Assembly: GCA_020062605.1 (NCBI GenBank)
Contig: JAGUWA010000270.1
Span: 1-5,667, forward strand
Length of the DNA stretch: 5,667 nt
Direction: 5' to 3'
From: Parvibaculum sp.
Lineage (GTDB): Bacteria > Pseudomonadota > Alphaproteobacteria > Parvibaculales > Parvibaculaceae
Within the stretch, counting starts at the first letter, position 1. Each line of letters begins with the position of its first letter. Below the pieces are notes generated by a model. It made no database searches and was not told where the DNA came from. It worked only from the letters and a program-made list of their open reading frames with translations. The position numbers and the translations under genes are program-made. This document shows, in pieces, positions 1 through 4,951 of the stretch.

Positions 1-328
1 CCGCAAGGCGGTGCATGAGGGCGAGATGACGGCAGAGGAGGCGAACTCGGAGAAATACGCGCTCGCGACCAAGCAGATCGCCCGTCAGCCGCGTTTCGAT
101 GGGGTGGAGGCGCTGCCGGCGAGGCTCAGGGAGCTGATCGAGCGTTCGGAGCGGCTTTATGCGCGGGTCGAGCGTCTCGATACGCAGCTTCGTGTGAACG
201 GGACCGCCGCACCGAAGAGCCACCCGCTTGCCGAGCAGTTCGCCCGTGTCGAAGGCTTCTTCCGCGAGCATCTGGCCATGGAGTTTCCGCGCCGCGAGTT
301 TGGCCGACGCAAGCACCGCCCCGAATAG
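1..328 (+). CDS. rcdA: RcdA-like (DUF1465) protein, C-terminal part, cut by left edge
   Basis: Reading frame open from the left edge (first full codon at 2-4) to the TAG at 326-328, leaving about 108 residues; the true start lies outside the window. The visible part begins RKAVHEGEMTAEEA, continues with SEKY and then with LPARLRELIERSERLYARVERLD. This resembles the second half of the DUF1465 family, which includes Caulobacter RcdA, an adaptor that works with CpdR, PopA and ClpXP in cell-cycle degradation of CtrA and other substrates. In Caulobacter RcdA the corresponding region is a helix-bundle segment followed by a flexible tail; here the tail is basic and ends FGRRKHRPE. The GTG at 11 is not a credible start, because the frame is open upstream and the family similarity begins before it. 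The gene converges on rpmE and ends at the terminator at 348-376. The family call is from memory of the sequence, and whether this copy acts on CtrA is inference. Confidence 0.75.
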   Translation, partial: RKAVHEGEMTAEEANSEKYALATKQIARQPRFDGVEALPARLRELIERSERLYARVERLDTQLRVNGTAAPKSHPLAEQFARVEGFFREHLAMEFPRREFGRRKHRPE

Positions 329-347
329 GTTCGGCAAGTTCCAAAAG

Positions 348-376
348 AAAAAGCCCCGCGAAAGCGGGGCTTTTTT
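348..376. terminator. Bidirectional intrinsic terminator between rcdA-like gene and rpmE
   Basis: A perfect 9-bp stem (AAGCCCCGC at 351-359 with GCGGGGCTT at 364-372) is closed by a GAAA tetraloop. It can extend by A-T pairs at 348-350 with 373-375. On the + strand it is followed by a run of T at 371-376. On the - strand the same stem is followed by TTTTTCTTTT (read from 352 down to 343). It therefore suits both the rightward rcdA-like transcript and the leftward rpmE transcript, which ends 24 bp away. Confidence 0.93.
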
Positions 377-399
377 GTCTGGTCTTGAGGTGCTCGAGG

Positions 400-621
400 T
401 CAGCCGCCAATAAAACCGTACTTCTTCTTGAACCGGCTCACACGGCCACCACGATCGAGGATCTGCTGGCCGCCGCCGGTCCAGGCCGGGTGCGTCGTCG
501 GATCGATGTCCAGAACCAGCGTTTCGCCCTCGGCGCCGTAGGTCGAGCGGGTCTTGAACGTGGAGCCATCGTTCATCTGAACGGTGATGAAGTGGTAGTC
601 CGGATGGGTATCTTTCTTCAT
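400..621 (-). CDS. rpmE: Large ribosomal subunit protein bL31, zinc-free form
   Basis: A 73-residue protein starting MKKDTHPDYHFITV, with the family core KTRSTYG, HPAWTGG and GGRVSRFKKKYGF. bL31 belongs to the large ribosomal subunit and helps bridge the subunits at the central protuberance. Aligned to E. coli L31, the four zinc cysteines (16, 18, 37, 40) are replaced by Met16, Asp18, Asp40 and Thr43, with a three-residue insertion; the protein has no cysteine. This is the C-minus form, common in alphaproteobacteria, so the loss of zinc is normal here and not damage. The ATG at 619-621 is chosen because it gives the conserved MKKD start and has AGGAAGG (plus-strand 631-637) nine bases upstream; the frame is open to 756, but that extension does not resemble bL31. 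The gene is single, with its own promoter and terminator. The leader contains a structure that could hide the ribosome binding site. Confidence 0.97.
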   Translation of the reverse strand: MKKDTHPDYHFITVQMNDGSTFKTRSTYGAEGETLVLDIDPTTHPAWTGGGQQILDRGGRVSRFKKKYGFIGG

Positions 622-722
622 GGCTCTCGGCCTTCCTGAAGCTTTGGGCCTGCCCGCAGGGGCCCGGTGTCTTGCAATGGCGCGCGGCGGCACTCCTTCA
701 GGAATGCCTGCGCTGCCGGAAT
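622..722 (-). promoter_or_regulatory. rpmE 5' leader with competing stems over the ribosome binding site
   Basis: About 100 nt lie between the predicted rpmE transcription start (near 722) and its ATG. On the transcript, the 5' part can form a local hairpin, GGCAUUCC-UGAA-GGAGUGCC (plus-strand 689-708), eight pairs including one G-U that pairs only in the rpmE-sense RNA. The central UUCCUGAAG (704-696) is also perfectly complementary over 9 nt to CUUCAGGAA (641-633), which contains most of the AGGAAGG ribosome binding site. The two pairings exclude each other. Between them lies a GC-rich hairpin (GGGCC at 646-650 with GGCCC at 661-665). This looks like a translational switch, plausibly autoregulation by bL31, but the ligand is inference and no fold was computed. 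Confidence 0.5.
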
Positions 723-727
723 GGGGG

Positions 728-756
728 CTTATAACGAAGGCCGGATGCCGTTGCAA
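728..756 (-). promoter_or_regulatory. rpmE promoter, sigma-70 type
   Basis: Read on the minus strand, TTGCAA (plus 751-756) is followed after exactly 17 bases by TATAAG (plus 733-728). The -10 box matches TATAAT at five of six positions and the -35 matches TTGACA at four of six. The predicted start is the A at about 722, giving a leader of about 100 nt before rpmE. The good spacing and strong -10 suit a ribosomal protein gene. Initiation at this exact base is inferred. Confidence 0.68.
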
Positions 757-809
757 GGCCGGTTTTCGCGCCCTTCCGAAGGTTTTGTGCGGTCATGCCG
801 CAGCCGCCG

Positions 810-839
810 GCAGGCCCGTGTCATTGCTCCCGGGCCTGC
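810..839. repeat. 9-bp inverted repeat at the putative exporter promoter
   Basis: GCAGGCCCG at 810-818 and CGGGCCTGC at 831-839 are perfect inverted copies separated by 12 bases. The gap contains TTGCTC (824-829), the best candidate -35 box for the rightward gene. No T-run follows, and if that promoter is real the repeat lies upstream of the transcript. A protein-binding operator is therefore more likely than a terminator. The regulator is unknown. Confidence 0.5.
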
Positions 840-853
840 ATGATTGCTATATC
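824..853 (+). promoter_or_regulatory. Possible promoter for the exporter-paraoxonase operon
   Basis: TTGCTC at 824-829 is followed after 17 bases by CTATAT at 847-852. The octamer GCTATATC at 846-853 also matches the GCTANAWC form described for the Caulobacter housekeeping sigma factor. The -35 is weak (three of six to TTGACA). Start would fall near 859, about 100 nt before the exporter ATG. A second AT-rich site, CTATAC at 869-874, has no -35 at proper spacing. Confidence 0.4.
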
Positions 854-956
854 AGCCGCGCGCCGAAACTATACACGGGTGCCGGGCCTGGCATAGGGTC
901 GCCTCCCTTGCGCGAACAGCCGGGAATGCCGACCGGGAGCGCCAATCGAGAGCCTT

Positions 957-2807
957 ATGAGCGAAACACCAAATCCGGTCGTCGAGGCCATTGAAGAAGA
1001 AGCGCTGCGCCGGAAGCCCGCCAAGGGTGCTCGCCCGCTGCTGCGGCTTCTGCCCTTTCTCGGCCGCTACCGTGCGATGGTGGCGCTTGCCTTTGTTGCC
1101 CTCGTCTTCGCGACGCTTGCGACGCTCGCAATCCCCATGGCGAGCCGCCGCGTGATCGACAACGGCTTCAGCCGCGAGAATGCAGCTTTCATCGACCAGT
1201 ATTTCCTCGCCCTGATCATCGTCGCCCTGGTGCTCGGCGTTGCGAGCGCGGCGAGGTTCTTCTTCGTAAGCTGGCTTGGCGAGCGGGTTGTCGCGGATCT
1301 CAGGCGGGACGTTTACGAACACATTCTGAAACTCTCGCCGGCCTTCTTTGAGCTCACGCGTACGGGCGAGGTGCTGTCGCGCCTCACCGCCGACACCACG
1401 CTCATCAAGACGGTGGTCGGTTCCTCGGCGTCGATAGCGCTTCGCAACGTGTTTCTGTTCTTCGGCGCGGCGGCGATGATGGCGGCGACGAGCCCCTATC
1501 TTTCGGGCCTCGTGCTTCTCGCCATTCCGGCCATTCTCCTGCCGCTCATCGTCTTCGGGCGCTGGGTCCGGCGCCTCTCGCGTTCGGCGCAGGACCGGCT
1601 TGCGGATACGAGCGCCTTCGGAATGGAAAGTCTCAACGCCATTCAGATCGTGCAGGCTTTCACGCATGAGAAGATCGACAATGAGCGCTTCGCCGCGCAT
1701 GTCGAGCATGCTTTCGACAGTTCGCGTTCGCGCATCGTGGCGCGTGCCATCCTCACGGCGCTGGTCTTTTTCTTCGGCCTGTCGAGTGTCGTCGGCGTGC
1801 TCTGGGTCGGTGCGAATGCCGTTCTTGCCGACACGATGTCGGGCGGCGAACTGTTCGAATTTATCCTCTATGCCGTTTTCGCCGCCTCCGCGCTTGCGGC
1901 GCTTTCGGAAATCTGGGGCGACATGCAGATGGCGGCGGGCGCAACCGAGCGGCTGATGGAGCTTCTCGATGTCGAGCCGGCCATTGCTGCGCCTACGCGG
2001 CCCATCCCCATCGAAACGCCGCGCGGCGAAATCTCCTTCGAGAACGTAACCTTCTCCTATCCCTCACGCCCGGGAATATCCGCGCTGCATGACTATTCGC
2101 TGACCGTCTCGCCGGGTGAAACGGTGGCGCTGGTCGGCCCGTCGGGCGCCGGCAAGAGCACGGTCTTCCAGCTTTTGCTGCGATTTTACGACCCGCAACA
2201 GGGCCGTGTCCGGCTCGACGGTGTCGATCTCACCGATGCAGATCCGAAAATGCTGCGCAGCCATCTGGCGCTTGTGCCGCAGGAAACGGTCGTCTTCGGC
2301 ACAACGGTTGCCGAGAACATCCGCTACGGGCGGCCAGAGGCGACGTTCGAGGAAGTGCGCGCGGCGGCCGCGGCAGCGCGGATCGACGATTTCATCACGC
2401 GCCTGCCGCAGGGCTATGAAACAGAAGTCGGCGAGCGCGGCGTGACGCTTTCGGGCGGACAGCGTCAGCGCATCGCTATTGCGCGGGCGATCCTCCGCGA
2501 CGCGCCGGTCCTCCTGCTCGACGAGGCGACGAGCGCGCTCGATGCGGAGAGTGAAAAACTCGTGCAGCAGGCGCTTGAAGGTCTGATGCAGAACCGCACG
2601 ACGATCGTCATCGCGCATCGGCTTGCGACGGTGCTCAAGGCGGACCGCATCGTGGTGATGGACGAGGGCCGCGTCGTCGCCTCCGGTACACATGAGGAAC
2701 TGGTGAAGCAGGGCGGACTTTATGCCCGCCTTGCGCGGCTGCAATTTGCGGCCGGACAGGATTTCGAAATCGCCACGGGCGAGCGTTCCGCCAATATCGG
2801 CGGCTGA
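957..2807 (+). CDS. MsbA-related ABC exporter (fused membrane and ATPase domains)
   Basis: A complete 616-residue half-transporter, normal length for the MsbA/P-glycoprotein type, expected to dimerise in the inner membrane and export a hydrophobic substrate. The membrane domain spans about 37-320 with six helices near 37-60, 78-105, 157-176, 181-200, 262-290 and 297-318. The ATPase domain begins near 358: A-loop Tyr368, Walker A GPSGAGKS 394-401, Q-loop Gln442, signature LSGGQRQ 498-504, Walker B VLLLDEA with catalytic Glu523, D-loop SALD 526-529, H-loop His554. All are intact, so an active ATPase is expected. It resembles the alphaproteobacterial 'MsbA_rel' group (TIGR02204) more than true lipid A flippase MsbA; the substrate cannot be read from sequence. 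The first 36 residues are a hydrophilic cytoplasmic extension. The ATG at 957 is the first reasonable start; its ribosome site is weak (GAGAG, 948-952). A paraoxonase-family gene follows after 20 bp, probably co-transcribed. Confidence 0.93.
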   Translation: MSETPNPVVEAIEEEALRRKPAKGARPLLRLLPFLGRYRAMVALAFVALVFATLATLAIPMASRRVIDNGFSRENAAFIDQYFLALIIVALVLGVASAARFFFVSWLGERVVADLRRDVYEHILKLSPAFFELTRTGEVLSRLTADTTLIKTVVGSSASIALRNVFLFFGAAAMMAATSPYLSGLVLLAIPAILLPLIVFGRWVRRLSRSAQDRLADTSAFGMESLNAIQIVQAFTHEKIDNERFAAHVEHAFDSSRSRIVARAILTALVFFFGLSSVVGVLWVGANAVLADTMSGGELFEFILYAVFAASALAALSEIWGDMQMAAGATERLMELLDVEPAIAAPTRPIPIETPRGEISFENVTFSYPSRPGISALHDYSLTVSPGETVALVGPSGAGKSTVFQLLLRFYDPQQGRVRLDGVDLTDADPKMLRSHLALVPQETVVFGTTVAENIRYGRPEATFEEVRAAAAAARIDDFITRLPQGYETEVGERGVTLSGGQRQRIAIARAILRDAPVLLLDEATSALDAESEKLVQQALEGLMQNRTTIVIAHRLATVLKADRIVVMDEGRVVASGTHEELVKQGGLYARLARLQFAAGQDFEIATGERSANIGG

Positions 2808-2814
2808 CAGCACA

Positions 2815-2827
2815 AGAAGGGGAGAGC
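2815..2827 (+). promoter_or_regulatory. Strong ribosome binding site of the paraoxonase-family gene
   Basis: AAGGGGAG at 2817-2824 lies just before the ATG at 2828, inside the 20-bp gap after the exporter stop. It is clearly stronger than the site before the exporter, fixes the start of the second gene, and suggests independent efficient translation from a shared mRNA. Confidence 0.75.
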
Positions 2828-3922
2828 ATGTCCAGGGGTTGGCGTATCGCGGGCTATATTGCCCTTGCCGTTATCGTGGGCGTCAGTGTTCTCGTCTGGC
2901 GCTTTCTTTCCGCAGCCGGTTATTTCACCGGCATTCGCCAGGAAATCGCCGCCGATTGCCGTGCCATTCCCGCCGTTCCGGGGCCTGAGGACATCGCGAT
3001 CGATCACGAGCGAAAGCTTGCCTATGTCTCGGCTTACGACCGCCGCGCGGTCATGTCGGGCGCGCCGGGATCGGACGCCGTTCGCGGCGGTATCTACGTG
3101 ATCGACCTCTCGGCACCTGAAGCCGACTGGGCTCTCTCCCCCGTCACACCGTCCATGCCCGAGGATTTCCGGCCGCACGGCATCAGCCTTCATGTCGGCG
3201 CCGATGGCGCGCGCAAGCTCTTTGCCGTCAGTCATCCTGCCAAGGGGGGCGACAGAGTCGAAATTTTCGATGTCGCAGCGGACGGCACGCTCTCGCATGA
3301 GGAGAGCGTCGAAAGCTCGCTTTTCGTGTCGCTGAACGATGTGGTGGCGGTCGGTCCGCGCAGCTTCTATGCGACGAACGACCACACGACAAAGAGCGGC
3401 CTTGTGCGCACGCTTTCCGACGGGCTGTTGCTGCGGAACTCCAACGTCGTCTATTTCGACGGCGGCGAAGCCTCGGTCGCCGCGGACACGCTTCTCTATC
3501 CGAACGGCATCAACGTGAGTCCTGACGGCAGCACGATCTACGTCGCCTCCGCGCTCGGCATGAGCATGTATGTCTATGAGCGCGATGCCGAAACGGGTGC
3601 GCTTGCGGGCGCCGATCATGTCCGCCTTGGCACCGGCGTCGACAACATCGATGTGCAGCCGGACGGGACGCTGCTCATCGGCGCACATCCGAAAATCCTC
3701 GATTTTGTCTCTCACGCTTCCGACCCTGCGGAGCTTTCGCCGAGCCAGGTTGTCAGGATCGAGCCGTCGCAGAAGAAGGCGGGCACGATCTATCTCAATC
3801 TCGGGGAAGAGATTTCAGGTGTCAGCGTTGCCGCCGGCTATGGGGACAAGATGCTGCTCGGGCAGGTATTCGAGCCGCGCGTCCTCGTCTGCACCCAGCC
3901 GCGGGAACTGCGCGCCTGGTGA
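2828..3922 (+). CDS. Membrane-anchored paraoxonase/arylesterase-family lactonase
   Basis: A 364-residue protein with an N-terminal membrane anchor (about residues 7-28) and a six-bladed propeller domain of the paraoxonase (arylesterase, SMP-30-like) type. Human PON1 motifs appear in order: PEDIAID (Glu54, Asp55; PON1 E53, D54), RPHGIS (His117; H115), VSHP (His136; H134), LNDVVAVG (Asn170, Asp171; N168, D169), YATNDH, YPNGINVSPDG (Asn226; N224), VDNI (Asp272, Asn273; D269, N270) and GAHP (His288; H285). The catalytic and structural calcium ligands and the histidine dyad are thus kept. Cys44 and Cys355, the only cysteines, match the PON1 C42-C353 disulfide at identical separation; the free Cys284 of PON1 is Ala287 here. 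Calcium need and disulfide imply a periplasmic catalytic domain. Such enzymes hydrolyse lactones and aryl esters; the natural substrate here is unknown. It follows an ABC exporter by 20 bp, and its stop abuts the stop of the opposing gene. Confidence 0.9.
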   Translation: MSRGWRIAGYIALAVIVGVSVLVWRFLSAAGYFTGIRQEIAADCRAIPAVPGPEDIAIDHERKLAYVSAYDRRAVMSGAPGSDAVRGGIYVIDLSAPEADWALSPVTPSMPEDFRPHGISLHVGADGARKLFAVSHPAKGGDRVEIFDVAADGTLSHEESVESSLFVSLNDVVAVGPRSFYATNDHTTKSGLVRTLSDGLLLRNSNVVYFDGGEASVAADTLLYPNGINVSPDGSTIYVASALGMSMYVYERDAETGALAGADHVRLGTGVDNIDVQPDGTLLIGAHPKILDFVSHASDPAELSPSQVVRIEPSQKKAGTIYLNLGEEISGVSVAAGYGDKMLLGQVFEPRVLVCTQPRELRAW

Positions 3923-3925
3923 TCA
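3920..3925. other. Abutting stop codons of two convergent genes
   Basis: TGATCA holds the TGA stop of the rightward paraoxonase-family gene (3920-3922) and, on the other strand, the TGA stop of the leftward OmpA-type gene (3923-3925). There is no intergenic base and no hairpin with a T-run nearby, so both transcripts must end inside the opposing coding region. Confidence 0.95.
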
Positions 3926-4945
3926 GCGCTCCGTGAGCTTGAACTCGATGCGGCGGTTGCGGCGGTTGGCCGCCTCGCCGCGTCCCTGTTCGAGCGGGTG
4001 AAACTGGCCGAAACCGGCGGCGACCAGCCGGTTCTCGGGAACGCCCTTTTCGACGAGGTAGTTCACGACCGCGATCGCGCGGGCGCTGGAAAGATACCAG
4101 TTCGAAGGGAATTGCGGCGTTGAGATCGGGTTCGCGTCTGTGTGGCCGTCGACGCGCAGCACCCAGGGGATATCGCCGGGAATTTCAGCGGCTATCTCCC
4201 GGATCGCCTGAGCGATCTTGTCGAGCTGCTGCTTGCCCGAGGGATTGATATCGGCTGAGCCCGAGGCAAAAAAGATCTCGGACTGCATGGCGAAGCGGTC
4301 GCCGACGATCTCGATGTCCTGCCGGTCGCCGAGGATGGCGCGCAAGCGGCCGAAAAATTCGGATCTGTACTTCGCGAGTTCCTGAACCTTCTGCGCGAGC
4401 GCCGCATTGAGGCGGCGGCCGAGATTCGCGATCTGCGCCTGCTGTTCCCGGTCTTTCTGTTCGGCCGCGTCGAGCGCCGCCGACAGCGTTGCCAGCTGGC
4501 GGCGCAATGCCGATATCTGCTGGTTCAGAAGTTCCACCTGCGCGAGCGCCTCGTTCGAGACCTGCTCCTCGTCGGCGAGCGCGCTTTCGAGTTCGGCAAC
4601 GCGCGAACCGGCGCCCGCGCCTTCCTCGGCGAGTGCTGCGAGGCGGTCGCGTTCGGCCGTAGCGGAGGAAAGAGACTCCTGCAGCGACAGGATCGTCGTC
4701 TGCAGGTCGGCCTTTTCCTGCCGTTCGAGCGCAAGCTGGTTCACGAGTTCGGCGATCTGGCTCCTGAGGTTCTCGAGTGCTGAGTCCTTGTTACTTACAA
4801 GCTGGCTCAGGAAGAACTGCGTGATCATGAAGATCGTGAGCAGGAAGATCAGCACCAGCAGCAGGCTCGACATCGCGTCGACGAAGCCCGGCCAGTAATC
4901 CCCGCTCGGGGCGCGGCCTCTTATGCGTCTGCTGACGAGCGCCAT
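3923..4945 (-). CDS. MotB/OmpA-like wall-binding stator protein with long coiled coil
   Basis: A 340-residue protein. A short cytoplasmic N-terminus leads to one membrane helix at about 24-48. Before it, DYWPGFVDAMSSLLLVLIF places Asp23 where MotB carries its proton-binding Asp32 (YADFMTAMMAFFLV). Residues about 50-195 are rich in Glu, Gln, Leu and Ala in heptad fashion, a coiled coil broken by a glycine-rich stretch at 107-114 (EEGAGAGS). Residues about 200-338 form an OmpA-type peptidoglycan-binding domain: VDGHTDANPI (Asp270), NWYLSSARA (Arg289), GFGQFHPL and NRRNRRIEF; Asp270 and Arg289 match the peptidoglycan-contact pair of OmpA. Family knowledge suggests a complex with a five-fold MotA/TolQ-type channel; that gene lies immediately upstream, with 6 nt between its stop and this ATG. 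No clear ribosome site stands alone, so translational coupling is likely. No flagellar genes are nearby; a flagellar role is doubtful, and the task of the pair is unknown. Confidence 0.9.
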   Translation of the reverse strand: MALVSRRIRGRAPSGDYWPGFVDAMSSLLLVLIFLLTIFMITQFFLSQLVSNKDSALENLRSQIAELVNQLALERQEKADLQTTILSLQESLSSATAERDRLAALAEEGAGAGSRVAELESALADEEQVSNEALAQVELLNQQISALRRQLATLSAALDAAEQKDREQQAQIANLGRRLNAALAQKVQELAKYRSEFFGRLRAILGDRQDIEIVGDRFAMQSEIFFASGSADINPSGKQQLDKIAQAIREIAAEIPGDIPWVLRVDGHTDANPISTPQFPSNWYLSSARAIAVVNYLVEKGVPENRLVAAGFGQFHPLEQGRGEAANRRNRRIEFKLTER

Positions 4946-4951
4946 GACGCG

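Noticed and set aside
622..756. N-terminal extension of rpmE to a start at 756
   Set aside because: The extension does not resemble bL31, would run through the predicted promoter and leader, and the ATG at 621 has a proper ribosome site and the conserved MKKD start.
810..839. Dyad as an intrinsic terminator
   Set aside because: There is no T-run on either strand and no gene end nearby; it lies between divergent promoters.
852..1709. Long minus-strand open frame (285 codons) opposite the exporter
   Set aside because: Low-complexity, Arg/Glu/His-rich translation with no domain, lying antisense to an exporter with all motifs intact; typical GC-rich shadow frame.
2064..2813. Minus-strand open frame (249 codons) opposite the exporter's ATPase domain
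   Set aside because: No recognisable motif and no start signal; the plus strand encodes the Walker, signature and H-loop motifs there.
2720..3715. Minus-strand open frame (331 codons) opposite the paraoxonase-family gene
   Set aside because: Arg/Asp/His-rich shadow frame; the plus strand carries the complete PON motif series.
3950..3967. Tandem 9-bp repeat GCGGCGGTT
   Set aside because: It encodes NRRNRR, a common conserved motif at the end of OmpA-type domains, so it is explained by coding.
4407..4898. Plus-strand open frame opposite the coiled-coil region of the OmpA-type gene
   Set aside because: Ser/Arg/Cys-rich translation is the antisense image of a Glu/Leu/Ala coiled coil; no independent support.
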